64,000 nt of DNA from SIG307 sp964609025 (GTDB lineage Bacteria > Bacillota > Clostridia > Lachnospirales > Lachnospiraceae): NCBI GenBank assembly GCA_964609025.1, contig CAZSQM010000001.1, positions 1-64,000 on the forward strand. Reading direction: 5' to 3'. How positions within the stretch are numbered: the stretch's first letter is position 1; every line of letters starts with the position of its first letter. The translations under genes were made by a program, and so were the position numbers. Shown here piece after piece: positions 49,812 through 58,201 of the stretch. The notes under the pieces are model-generated. The model ran no database searches. It saw only the letters and a program-made list of their open reading frames with translations, and was not told the origin of the DNA.

Positions 49812-49850
49812 GGAAAAAGAAGGGGCACGCTCCTAGGTGCGTGCCTCTTC
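49812..49850 (-). terminator. Flagellin terminator
   Basis: GAAGAGGCACGC pairs with GCGTGCCCCTTC (one mismatch) around ACCTAGGA, then TTTTTCC on the minus strand. Confidence 0.85.
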
Positions 49851-49892
49851 CGAAAAAGCTTATGTGTATGTGGTTTTTTACCTTGCCGGCAA

Positions 49893-51521
49893 TTAGCCAA
49901 GTAAGGAAAGAACACCCTGGTTGGACTGATTTGCCTGAGCCAGCATGGACTGGGAAGCCTGAGACAAGATGTTGTTCTTGCTGTACTCCACCATTTCCTT
50001 CGCCATATCAACGTCACGGATACGGGACTCTGCAGTCTGCAGGTTCTCAGCTGCCGTGTCGAGGTTGGAGATGGTGTGCTCCAGACGGTTCTGGATAGCA
50101 CCAAGTGCGGAACGCTGCTTGGAAACCTTCTCGATTGCACCGTCGATAGCATTGATAGAAGAAGCTGCCTTCTCCTGATCGTCTACACGAACGTTGGAAC
50201 CGTTAACACCAAGAGCGGTTGCTCCCATGTTGTCGATGTTGAAACTGATGGTCTGACCGTAGTTTGCACCAACCTGAAGCTTCATGCCGTCGGTAGCAGC
50301 ACTGGTATCATAATTAGCCTGTCCAAGGAAAGCATCCTCATCACCAAGACCTGTACCACCTGCCAATGTTACAGTGGTCTTAGCAGCTTCCTTGTTGGTC
50401 ATCATGATGGTATTCGGCTCATCCGGGGTAGCACCCTTAAGCGTAACGGATACATCCAGTCCAGCCTTCTTCAAGATACCTTCGATGTCCTCTGAGGTAT
50501 ACTCTTTACCGGTCTGAAGCTTTAACTCGTAGGTGCCGGCAGTAATATTGCCCGGTGAATCTGCACTCATGTTATAGGCAGCAGGAGTTTTAACCTTAGC
50601 TTCCTCTTTACCATCTTCCGCATCCCAGGTAATTTCAATTGTGACATTCATGTCTGCACCATACTTATTAGCAGTAATATCAATCGTGTCAGCACCTACT
50701 CCGCTAGTAGCAAAATCAGCAATTGCCGTACCTACCTTGGTAGCCTTTGTGCCTGCAACAGTAGCTGCACTTGTTACTGCTCCCGATGCGGTATACACAC
50801 CGTTTGCAAACTTAACAGAAACATTTGCCGGAGAAGCAGTTGCCGTGGAGTCCTCCTGCTTTGCATTCTTAATGAGATTGTCAATCTCATTCTGAGTATA
50901 GGTCTTATTCTGAGCAAGATTAAGAGTTAACTCTTTACCACCTGCGTTCCAAACTGCGGACTCACCGCCTGCAGTTGCAGTGGTGGTAGCCTTTACGGTA
51001 ACACCTACTACATCAGAAGTAACGAAAGCACCAAGATCGCCATCATAAATACCGAACTTCGGACCGGCTGTACTACTACCTGCGCCTGCTCCGCTGAAGG
51101 AACCGTCTAACAGCTTCATGGTGTTGAACTCGGTGGTATCAGCGATACGGTCAAGCTCGTCCTGAAGCTGGGAGATTTCATCCTGCAGATTGGAACGGTC
51201 ATCGTCAGTCTCGGTACCGTTGGCTGCCTGTACGGAGAGCTCTCTCATTCTCTGAAGAATGGAGTGGGACTCGTTTAAAGCACCCTCAGCGGTCTGGATA
51301 AGAGAAATACCGTCCTGTGCATTGGTGGAAGCCTGATTCAAACCTCTGATCTGGCTTCTCATCTTCTCGGAAATTGCAAGTCCTGCTGCATCATCTGCTG
51401 CACGGTTAATTCTGTAACCGGAAGAAAGCTTCTCTGTGGACTTACTTACTGCACTTGTTGCGATTCCTAACTGTCTGTTGGCATTCATTGCCTGCATATT
51501 GTGTTGAACAACCATACCCAT
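49893..51521 (-). CDS. fliC: Flagellin
   Basis: 542 residues from ATG 51521 (AAGGAGG eight bases upstream; the reading to 51557 has no site). The conserved N-terminal D0/D1 (VVQHNMQAMNANRQLGI, LSSGYRINRAADDAAGLAIS) and C-terminal D1/D0 (IDGAIEKVSKQRSALGAIQNRL, ending QSNQGVLSLLG) frame a variable surface domain (about 145-435) rich in Thr/Ala. It is the filament subunit. The TLR5-type motif region in D1 (QRMRELSVQAANGT) is present. Confidence 0.97.
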   Translation of the reverse strand: MGMVVQHNMQAMNANRQLGIATSAVSKSTEKLSSGYRINRAADDAAGLAISEKMRSQIRGLNQASTNAQDGISLIQTAEGALNESHSILQRMRELSVQAANGTETDDDRSNLQDEISQLQDELDRIADTTEFNTMKLLDGSFSGAGAGSSTAGPKFGIYDGDLGAFVTSDVVGVTVKATTTATAGGESAVWNAGGKELTLNLAQNKTYTQNEIDNLIKNAKQEDSTATASPANVSVKFANGVYTASGAVTSAATVAGTKATKVGTAIADFATSGVGADTIDITANKYGADMNVTIEITWDAEDGKEEAKVKTPAAYNMSADSPGNITAGTYELKLQTGKEYTSEDIEGILKKAGLDVSVTLKGATPDEPNTIMMTNKEAAKTTVTLAGGTGLGDEDAFLGQANYDTSAATDGMKLQVGANYGQTISFNIDNMGATALGVNGSNVRVDDQEKAASSINAIDGAIEKVSKQRSALGAIQNRLEHTISNLDTAAENLQTAESRIRDVDMAKEMVEYSKNNILSQASQSMLAQANQSNQGVLSLLG

Positions 51522-51740
51522 AAAATCTACCTCCTTATATTGGTTCCATCCTCTCACTATGAGGGGATGAAGTCCCCCGAATCCTTTCGGGTCACTTTGT
51601 TTGGGTTAACATTGTTTCGCCGGCAGCTTCCTCACCTAGGATTTGAGTTACTGCCTTACGGGAATGCCGTTTGGGCTTCCCGCCGGACAAGTTCTTTGTC
51701 CTTACACTAACTATATCGGATGTGCCGAAAAGAAACTTTA
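51522..51740 (-). promoter_or_regulatory. Sigma-D promoter and structured leader of flagellin
   Basis: Minus-strand TAAA (51737-51740), 16 bases, TCCGATAT (51713-51720): sigma-D type with one base extra in the spacer. The leader of about 180 bases has several hairpins, including GGACAA/TTGTCC, CCCGAA-AGGA-TTCGGG (51576-51591) and CATCC...GGATG. The AGGA loop presents GGA as CsrA likes, and the ribosome site AAGGAGG is a second GGA. Confidence 0.75.
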
Positions 51741-51809
51741 GAGTAAAAGAAACTTTTTTTAAAAATTTGTACTAACCCTTAAATCATGGAATCTATTACA
51801 GAATGCCGC

Positions 51810-52724
51810 TTAAAAACCCGCCATCTTCACCGGTCTCAGCACCTCATACCCAATTCCCTCCGGGTAGTGTCTCTGGTAATCCTGACAAATCTCTTCGTTC
51901 CACTCATAGCACACGTTTCCGTGCTTTGACGGGTCATAGTTCCAGGCAAGTGTTTCCACGCGTCCCATAACCTCGCCGTTGTCTTTCAGATAATCAAACG
52001 GCGGATGATAAAACACCAGATAATCGCTTGCCGGGAAACTTCTCATCTCAAAGCCCTCCGGGATTTCTCCGTCATAATCCTCCGGCACACCAAAGCCGTA
52101 AAAATACCCCTTCTTACCATTTTCATAAAACCATCCTGCGGTATGTCCGGTTACAATCGGATGGGATACATGACTCATACTGTCGATAATGCCGCATACC
52201 GTATCGCAGTCGTGACGGCTCCAAAAGCTACCATAATCCGATGCCGCCGTATCCCAGATACCGATATATTTATGCGCCGGGACATGCTCTACCCTCACAC
52301 GCGCCTCCGTTAATGCTGTTGCATTCATTGTTGGTCCTCCTTTATCGATGTAATGTTCCGGGAAGAAAACCACCTGCAGATTGGCGAGACGGACCGGTCG
52401 CGGCTTCTTCCGATACGCCGCCGGAGTGCACCCGTAGGCATTCATAAAAGCTCTCGTCAGAGCTTCCTGGGAAGAGAAACCGTATTTCATTGCGATATCC
52501 AGAATCCGTTCCTTCGTATCCCGGATTTCAAGCGTTGCTTTCGCCAGACGCCTTCCCGCAACATAATTTTTAACCGTCATTCCTACGATTTCATGAAATT
52601 TGGTGGAAACATAATACGGGGAATATCCTATCTCCTCCGACATCTGCAAAAGCGTCGGGTTCTCCGTTAAATGCTCCTCAATCCAGTCAATCATCTTTTG
52701 TATCGTCTCATTCCATTCAAACAA
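51810..52724 (-). CDS. AraC-family regulator with GyrI-like effector domain, TTG start
   Basis: 304 residues. The start taken is TTG 52724, seven bases after GGAGG; the upstream GTG reading would include the ribosome site itself. Two AraC helix-turn-helices (PTLLQMSEEIGYSPYYVSTKF; ILDIAMKYGFSSQEALTRAF) occupy residues 1-105. The C-terminal part (about 130-304) is a GyrI/BmrR-like ligand-binding domain (VEHVPAHKYIGIWDTA). Such proteins sense drugs or small aromatics. The nearest genes give no target. Confidence 0.85.
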   Translation of the reverse strand: MFEWNETIQKMIDWIEEHLTENPTLLQMSEEIGYSPYYVSTKFHEIVGMTVKNYVAGRRLAKATLEIRDTKERILDIAMKYGFSSQEALTRAFMNAYGCTPAAYRKKPRPVRLANLQVVFFPEHYIDKGGPTMNATALTEARVRVEHVPAHKYIGIWDTAASDYGSFWSRHDCDTVCGIIDSMSHVSHPIVTGHTAGWFYENGKKGYFYGFGVPEDYDGEIPEGFEMRSFPASDYLVFYHPPFDYLKDNGEVMGRVETLAWNYDPSKHGNVCYEWNEEICQDYQRHYPEGIGYEVLRPVKMAGF

Positions 52725-52820
52725 GTCGTTCCCTCCTTTCACCCCAACTATAACACAACATTCTTAAAAAAATTTGATATCAGTTGCAAATCATACTATT
52801 TTTGTATTTGTCCGAGTAGC

Positions 52821-53549
52821 TTAAATCCGCTCCGTCCTTCCCACCTTTGCTTCCGGAGAGATTTCCACCTGCTCGCTGTACTGTACCAGGTCTATTTCAC
52901 AGCCTTCGCCGATAGCTACGACACGGCCCGAGACCCGTGGTGTTATAACGCCTTCTAACGCTATTTCATCTCCCTCAACGGAGTTTTTTACAGATACACT
53001 TCCTTCTGCGCCTTTTACAAAGGAAGCAAATAACGGGAGGCGAATTTTCTTCTTTTTCCCGGAACGCTTATAGATTACAATCCTGCTGCCGCCGATACTG
53101 CCGATTTCCATGCCTTCTCTAAACTCAATCTCGATTTCTTCCGCATTTAACAGGCCGCCGCAATCCAGCTTCCCGTTGACCTTCACGGTTTCTGCTTCAA
53201 TATCTCCTGCCGCCGCCCCCTTCCCGGATATTGAGAGCGTCTTACACCTCATCGCTCCGCCGCATCGTCCGCCGCCGGAAATTGCAATACGTTCCTTCGC
53301 CGCAACATCTCCGTTCCCGGTAAACCCGCCGGAAATCGTAATGCTTCCTGCCGTTACTTTACCGGAAAAATGACCGCTTCCCGATACCTGAAAGTCGCTC
53401 TCGCAAACAATCTCGTTACCGTTTGCCGAACCGGACACCTGAAAGCTGTTACACCTCACCAGCCCGGCCAGCTGACCGCTTCCGCTGATTCTGATTCTGT
53501 CATACTCTCCTGCGGCAATCTGACCGCTTCCCGAAATAATCATATCCAT
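52821..53549 (-). CDS. Bactofilin-like polymer-forming protein (YhbE/YhbF type)
   Basis: 242 residues built of short beta-helix turns with repeated ISGSG and VSGSG (GSGQIAAGEYDRIRISGSGQL ... SISGKGAAAGDIEAETVKVNGKL), as in bactofilins and the B. subtilis YhbE/YhbF proteins. A basic patch (YKRSGKKKKIRL) separates a second smaller repeat part. It starts one base after the DUF4004 gene, the same pairing as yhbD-yhbE in Bacillus. Likely a cytoskeletal or membrane scaffold. Confidence 0.82.
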   Translation of the reverse strand: MDMIISGSGQIAAGEYDRIRISGSGQLAGLVRCNSFQVSGSANGNEIVCESDFQVSGSGHFSGKVTAGSITISGGFTGNGDVAAKERIAISGGGRCGGAMRCKTLSISGKGAAAGDIEAETVKVNGKLDCGGLLNAEEIEIEFREGMEIGSIGGSRIVIYKRSGKKKKIRLPLFASFVKGAEGSVSVKNSVEGDEIALEGVITPRVSGRVVAIGEGCEIDLVQYSEQVEISPEAKVGRTERI

Positions 53550-53550
53550 A

Positions 53551-53952
53551 TTAATCTCTCCTCTCCTTCTCTTCCCGAAAACCTAAGACCTCTTTTGTTA
53601 CATCCTTTTTTGCTCCGTTTCCGTCATCCAAAAGCACCACCTGTATCTCATTCAGATAGAACGTCTTATCTCCGTATACCGTCCGAATCGTCAACACCGC
53701 TTTTGCTTCCGACTCCTGATGAAACTGTTTTGAAAGCTCATCCAGAGAGTAATCATCCTTCTGACTTTGAATCAACTCCACCCGCTCACAAATCAGTTCC
53801 TTCGGGAAAAAGGTTTCCTGCCCTGTGACCGTTGCCTTCTTAAGAAACCACTCCTCCGGAATCAATCCTTTTCGTTTCCAGCGATACAGTGCCCCGTAAG
53901 AAATCCCGTAACGCTCTAACAATTCTTTCTTTGAAATCAACTCTTCTCCCAT
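53551..53952 (-). CDS. DUF4004 (YhbD-like) MerR-type regulator
   Basis: 133 residues from ATG 53952 (GGAGG five bases upstream). The N-terminal MerR-like helix-turn-helix is ISKKELLERYGISYGALYRW, followed by WKRKGLIPEEWF and a coiled segment, as in B. subtilis YhbD. It is co-transcribed with the bactofilin-like gene. A palindrome lies just before its ribosome site, and its promoter spacer nearly equals that of tldD, so it probably represses or activates both. Confidence 0.85.
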   Translation of the reverse strand: MGEELISKKELLERYGISYGALYRWKRKGLIPEEWFLKKATVTGQETFFPKELICERVELIQSQKDDYSLDELSKQFHQESEAKAVLTIRTVYGDKTFYLNEIQVVLLDDGNGAKKDVTKEVLGFREEKERRD

Positions 53953-53965
53953 CGGTGCCTCCTTT

Positions 53966-54014
53966 CGTAACAATGTTACGAATCTATCATAACATAACAT
54001 TGTTACGCTGTCAA
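53966..54014 (-). promoter_or_regulatory. DUF4004 promoter with two operator-like sites
   Basis: Minus-strand TTGACA (54009-54014), 17-base spacer GCGTAACAATGTTATGT, TATGAT (53986-53991). The palindrome CGTAACATTGTTACG lies downstream at 53966-53980, between promoter and ribosome site. The spacer repeats the same half-sites, suggesting auto-control. The -35 overlaps the stop of the M50 gene. Confidence 0.85.
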
Positions 54015-55300
54015 GTACACTTAGACATCATTTTCATTTTTTCGCTTTCTGCCAGACTCATATGCAGCTCTGCCTCTCCTGCCACCGGATGCTTTGCGGC
54101 AGCCTTCTTCATATCCTCAAAAATCTTTTCGGCAGATACCGGCTTACGCTTCGGAAGCTTTTTCGGCAGCTTCTTATTTTTAGAACGTACCAGCCACTCT
54201 GTTATTTCCCTCTCCTCATCATTTAAGAGAAGGTAATAGGCATATTTCACACGCAGCACGGAAATGTCCTTTCCCTGGGCAAAGACCGGCTGTAATACCG
54301 CATAATATGCGGCAATCTGCTCTATGGGTGCCTTTCTCTGCAACAGCAGATACAGTCGTTCCAAATCAATGGAATTCTTAAAGCCCATAGGAAGCTTTGT
54401 CATCTCCTGCTCCATGGACGCCAGACATTCCTCCGCCTTATCCTCTTCCTTCTTCTGCAAATGCCGGTAAAATGCCTGCAAACGCACATAACAGGTCAGT
54501 GCATTTAACCGACCATGCTTTCCGGCATCAAACATCTCCTCCGGAAGCTCGTCAAATACAGCGCCGCTGCTTAACATGGCATTCAGCTTCAGCTGCAGAT
54601 AAAACGCCTTTTGGTTTTCCTTTGCCTTCCTGCAAAGGAGACAGTTCTTTCCGTCGTTCGGAATCCCGATTGTCATCGGAATCAGATTGGAGCATACAAA
54701 TACCAGCCCGGTAAAAATAAAAACACCGACAGCCCATACAAGAATAGGACATTTCAGAAAGAACAGCGGAATTACAAGCAGACAGGAAATCAGGTTCATA
54801 AATCCGCCGCCGAGATTATACCAGAAATACGGGTATCTGCCGTCCTCCTTCCACTCCGGCGGTGTCATAAGACACTGCCCCATGGTTCCCGGCACCTTCA
54901 GCTTCTTTCTTATCAGCCTGCCGTCCTTTTTCACAATAGTAAAGGAAAACACACGGAACGAAAGGAACCCATATCCGGTCAGCAGACCGAATATCAGATG
55001 CCCGCCTTCGTGTATGATTGTATGCAGAACCATCGCCACAAGATAAAATAAGAACACCGCAAGCACATATAAAATCTCCAAGCCGTCCTTTACCGGGAAC
55101 GGTGCCAATTTTTTCAGGCCTAAAGATGCTTTATCCATATACATTGCTCCGAAAAAGCCAATGAACGCACCGAACAGCATACAGACCACAAAGAAAATCA
55201 ACATTCCTTTGCTGCCCTTTTTCCGCTGCTTTCTCTTTTGTTTTACATACTCCTCATAAACAGCTATGCTCTCCGTACTAATCTTTTCTTTTACGCTCAT
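54011..55300 (-). CDS. M50-type membrane metalloprotease
   Basis: 429 residues. A basic N-terminus and a first membrane helix (33-53) lead to the zinc motif HEGGH (97-101) in IIHEGGHLIFGLLTG and a later IPNDGKNCLL resembling the third-ligand NPDG motif of site-2 proteases. About five membrane segments are followed by a helical, TPR-like cytosolic tail from about 235. M50 enzymes cut substrates within the membrane. It lies upstream of the DUF4004 gene in the same direction, and its stop touches that promoter. Confidence 0.82.
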   Translation of the reverse strand: MSVKEKISTESIAVYEEYVKQKRKQRKKGSKGMLIFFVVCMLFGAFIGFFGAMYMDKASLGLKKLAPFPVKDGLEILYVLAVFLFYLVAMVLHTIIHEGGHLIFGLLTGYGFLSFRVFSFTIVKKDGRLIRKKLKVPGTMGQCLMTPPEWKEDGRYPYFWYNLGGGFMNLISCLLVIPLFFLKCPILVWAVGVFIFTGLVFVCSNLIPMTIGIPNDGKNCLLCRKAKENQKAFYLQLKLNAMLSSGAVFDELPEEMFDAGKHGRLNALTCYVRLQAFYRHLQKKEEDKAEECLASMEQEMTKLPMGFKNSIDLERLYLLLQRKAPIEQIAAYYAVLQPVFAQGKDISVLRVKYAYYLLLNDEEREITEWLVRSKNKKLPKKLPKRKPVSAEKIFEDMKKAAAKHPVAGEAELHMSLAESEKMKMMSKCT

Positions 55301-55343
55301 ACAATTCTCTCCTTATTCCTATTTCATCGCATTAGATGCTGTT

Positions 55344-55382
55344 AAAAAAAGCAACAAAGAGGATCTGCTCCCTGTTGCTTTT
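55344..55382 (-). terminator. Terminator of the esterase pair
   Basis: Minus-strand AAAAGCAACA pairs with TGTTGCTTTT around a 16-base loop and runs into TTTTTTT, after the esterase stop at 55396. Confidence 0.88.
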
Positions 55383-55395
55383 CTACAACGATTTC

Positions 55396-56463
55396 TTACT
55401 TAAATACGATTTGTGCAAAATTGTAAAGGCCTAAGTTCCACACCTGATGGTCATGGTAGCCCGGCACCTTATGCCACATAAAGTTTTCGCCTTCGGTAAT
55501 CTTGTCTGTCAAAGCATCCAGACCTTCTACCGCCGCACTTGCGCTGGCAAGCGCGGTTCCGTCGCTTAACCCGCAGATGTTATAGAAATAATGAATCTCA
55601 TAGTCCTCAAATGCCTGTAACTTCTCCGCAATCACCGCTGCCGTATTGGAGGTCGGTGCCGCGGAAAATGCTCCGAAATAGCTCATAATATCCAGGCACT
55701 CACACAAGCCGATGTTAATGGTCTGCATACCGCCCATAGAGAGTCCTGCCATGGCACGATGGTCTCTTGCGGCCGTCAGGTCATAACCGTTTTCATCGTA
55801 CTCCGCATAAGTAGCAAAATTTGCATCGATATACGGAATCAAATCATTTCTGAGCTCCTTTCCGAACTCATAAAAGGAATAGGCATTGTCAAAGCTTGTA
55901 TTCGTATAGTTCACACAGGAACGGCCATTCGGAACCACGATAATAAACGGTTCCGCCTCTCCGTAATACATCAGGTTATCCATCACACATCTGATATCAT
56001 CAAAAATACCGTTGATTCCCCACTCCTGTTCGTTTCCGCCGATACCGTGCATTAAGTAAAGAACATTGTACTGCTTTGTTTCATCATACTTCGGCGGAAG
56101 GCATACATACGCATGCTTTGTAATCTCTTCCCCGTTATCTGCATACGCATAGGTTGTATAATTAATGTCAACAACCCGTCCCGCATACTCCTTATTAAGC
56201 TTTGCATACTCTTTCGGATAAGAGGAATCCTCCAGCTTCGCAGGCTCATGTACCGGTTCCGGCGTCGGCGTCGGTGTCTTTGTAGGCTCCGGTGTAACTG
56301 TCGGTTCCGGTGCAACTGTCGGCTGCTCCGTCGGTGCGTTCGTTGCCTCCGGCACATCTGTTACCGTATTACTTCCTTCCTCTGCCTTTCCGCATGCCGC
56401 CATGCCACAGAACAGCGTTACGAAACAAAAAGCTGCTATTACTTTTTTCATCCATTTTCTCAT
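55396..56463 (-). CDS. Lipoprotein CE1-type (feruloyl) esterase
   Basis: 355 residues. A lipobox (CGMAAC) anchors it outside the membrane. A low-complexity Thr/Pro/Glu linker with PTxTPEPT units (about 35-70) precedes an alpha/beta-hydrolase domain: YVCLPPKYDETKQYNVLYLMHGIGG, nucleophile elbow GLSMGG and a late HDHQVW that supplies the catalytic His. This matches CE1 feruloyl/acetyl-xylan esterases, which free ferulate from xylan. It follows its paralogue after 88 bases, likely in one transcript. Confidence 0.88.
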   Translation of the reverse strand: MRKWMKKVIAAFCFVTLFCGMAACGKAEEGSNTVTDVPEATNAPTEQPTVAPEPTVTPEPTKTPTPTPEPVHEPAKLEDSSYPKEYAKLNKEYAGRVVDINYTTYAYADNGEEITKHAYVCLPPKYDETKQYNVLYLMHGIGGNEQEWGINGIFDDIRCVMDNLMYYGEAEPFIIVVPNGRSCVNYTNTSFDNAYSFYEFGKELRNDLIPYIDANFATYAEYDENGYDLTAARDHRAMAGLSMGGMQTINIGLCECLDIMSYFGAFSAAPTSNTAAVIAEKLQAFEDYEIHYFYNICGLSDGTALASASAAVEGLDALTDKITEGENFMWHKVPGYHDHQVWNLGLYNFAQIVFK

Positions 56464-56551
56464 TGCAATACTCCTTTTCTTGTTATTTTTTGCTACACAT
56501 TGTGTCGTCGTCTTACCCGTTATCCATGAAACAATCCATAGTACGGTTCGT

Positions 56552-57628
56552 TCAGTTTTCTAACGCCGGATTTTGAAATACAAGCTGTGCAAAGTTATAA
56601 AAGCCGAGATACCACACATAAAAAGTATGCTGCCCCTTAATCTTATGCCACATAAAATTGACACCATCCGTCAAACGGTCCGTCAGGTCCGGAAGACCAT
56701 TGACGGCACTCTCGGCGCTCCAATACGCGGTTTCATCCTCCGTACCGCAGATATTATAAAAATAGTTAATTTCATACTCCTTAGGATAATTGTTCAGTAT
56801 TTGTGCGATTTTCTGTGCGGAATAGGACGTCGGTGCTGCGGAAAAGGCGCCGAAATAACTCATGATATCCAGGCACTCACACAAACCGATGTTAATCGTC
56901 TGCATACCGCCCATGGAAAGTCCTGCCATTGCGCGATGGTCTCTTGCCACAGTCAAATCATATCCGTTCTCGTCATATTCCCCGTAGGTAGCATAATGAC
57001 TGTCTATGTAAGGAATCAAATCATTCCGAAGCTCCTGCCCGAACGAATAAAACGCGTTCGTTCCTCCTTCGATTCCGGACTTTCCGTTCGGCGTCACCAC
57101 GATAAACGGCTCGATTTCACCGTAATAGGTTAGACTGTCCATTATCTTCTTTACCTTTGAAGACGAATCCACCATTCCCCATTCGCTCTCGCTGCCGCCG
57201 ATTCCGTGCATGAGATAAAGGACATTATACTTCTTACTTGTGTCGTAATTCGGAGGCAGATATACATACGCATACTTCGTTGTTTCCGTATCGCCTCCCG
57301 CATGATAATTTTTCGATTTGTACTCAATATGCTCTATGGTTCCCTCGCAGCCTTCATAGCTCTTTGTATAAATCCCCGGGATGGCAATATCCTCTATCTC
57401 CACAGGCTCTCTTGTCGGCTCGGGTACCGGTGTCGGTGTCGGTTCGGGTGTCGGTGTTACCGTCGGCTCTGCGGTCGGTTCCGGTGTAACCTCTCCCGCC
57501 ACCGTCGGTGTCTTTGTTACTGCCCCATCATTTCCGCTTTCCTCTGCGCCGGTTCCGCAGGCTGACACCACGAAAAGCAGCGCAAAGCACCCCACTCCCC
57601 TTCCGATTTTCCGTACCAGTCTTCTCAC
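56552..57628 (-). CDS. Lipoprotein CE1-type (feruloyl) esterase, paralogue
   Basis: 358 residues from GTG 57628 (AAAGGGG upstream). Lipobox (VVSACG), a longer PTPEPT linker, then the same esterase fold (YVYLPPNYDTSKKYNVLYLMHG, GLSMGG). It is closely similar in the catalytic region to 55396-56463 and to the N-terminal half of the esterase-xylanase, so these are recent duplicates. It is led by a promoter with CTAATTAG boxes. Confidence 0.88.
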   Translation of the reverse strand: MRRLVRKIGRGVGCFALLFVVSACGTGAEESGNDGAVTKTPTVAGEVTPEPTAEPTVTPTPEPTPTPVPEPTREPVEIEDIAIPGIYTKSYEGCEGTIEHIEYKSKNYHAGGDTETTKYAYVYLPPNYDTSKKYNVLYLMHGIGGSESEWGMVDSSSKVKKIMDSLTYYGEIEPFIVVTPNGKSGIEGGTNAFYSFGQELRNDLIPYIDSHYATYGEYDENGYDLTVARDHRAMAGLSMGGMQTINIGLCECLDIMSYFGAFSAAPTSYSAQKIAQILNNYPKEYEINYFYNICGTEDETAYWSAESAVNGLPDLTDRLTDGVNFMWHKIKGQHTFYVWYLGFYNFAQLVFQNPALEN

Positions 57629-57707
57629 TGCAATACCCCTTTCTTTTCTCCATATTTGCCGGAAACACCGCCGTTGCTTTCGGTTCCTCCCGGCAACTCT
57701 TTTTATT

Positions 57708-57767
57708 CTAATTAGGTTTCTAATTAGCTCTTCCCTTTTATTATATCGTGTTTTCCGCTATTGTCAA
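57708..57767 (-). promoter_or_regulatory. Promoter and MarR-box pair of the esterase genes
   Basis: Minus-strand TTGACA (57762-57767), 16-base spacer, TATAAT (57740-57745). Downstream at 57720-57727 and 57708-57715 are two CTAATTAG boxes exactly 12 bases apart, overlapping the early transcript. Confidence 0.85.
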
Positions 57768-57822
57768 GTATTCCATGTGTTTTGATTGGTTCGGCGTCAA
57801 AATAACCACTATTCCGGAAACC

Positions 57823-58182
57823 TTACTTATACAGCAGCTTTTCCACCTCATCGGCTTTCAATACCCGCCCCATAGACACAACCTTTTCATTAACTACAAG
57901 GGCGGGCATACTCATAACGCCGTATTCCATTACCTTCTCCATATCGGTAACATATTCCACTTCCACGGATAATCCCATTGCTTTCACAGCTTCTTTTGCA
58001 TTCTCATATTGTTCACGGCAGGATTTACACCCGGCTCCCAGTACCTTAATACAGCAAATACCGTCTTTTCCCTCTGCACAGCAATCGTTGGCAACGCTGC
58101 TCGCCTCATTTGCCGGACAGCCACAGTTGCAGGCGGAAGTTTTCTTTTCTTCTTTTTTCTTACCAAAATGAAATTGTGACAT
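57823..58182 (-). CDS. Thioredoxin-like small redox protein
   Basis: 119 residues from ATG 58182 (GGAGG nine bases upstream; a TTG is closer but less likely). The N-terminal third is Cys-rich (CNCGCPANE, DCCAEGKDGICC). The thioredoxin-like part has CKSC in GAGCKSCREQ and a cis-Pro region MSMPALVVNEKVV. This family sits beside ArsP-type permeases. Possibly it hands metal(loid)s or reduces thiols for the permease, 19 bases upstream. Confidence 0.85.
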   Translation of the reverse strand: MSQFHFGKKKEEKKTSACNCGCPANEASSVANDCCAEGKDGICCIKVLGAGCKSCREQYENAKEAVKAMGLSVEVEYVTDMEKVMEYGVMSMPALVVNEKVVSMGRVLKADEVEKLLYK

Positions 58183-58201
58183 AATCAATTACCTCCAAAT
58201 G

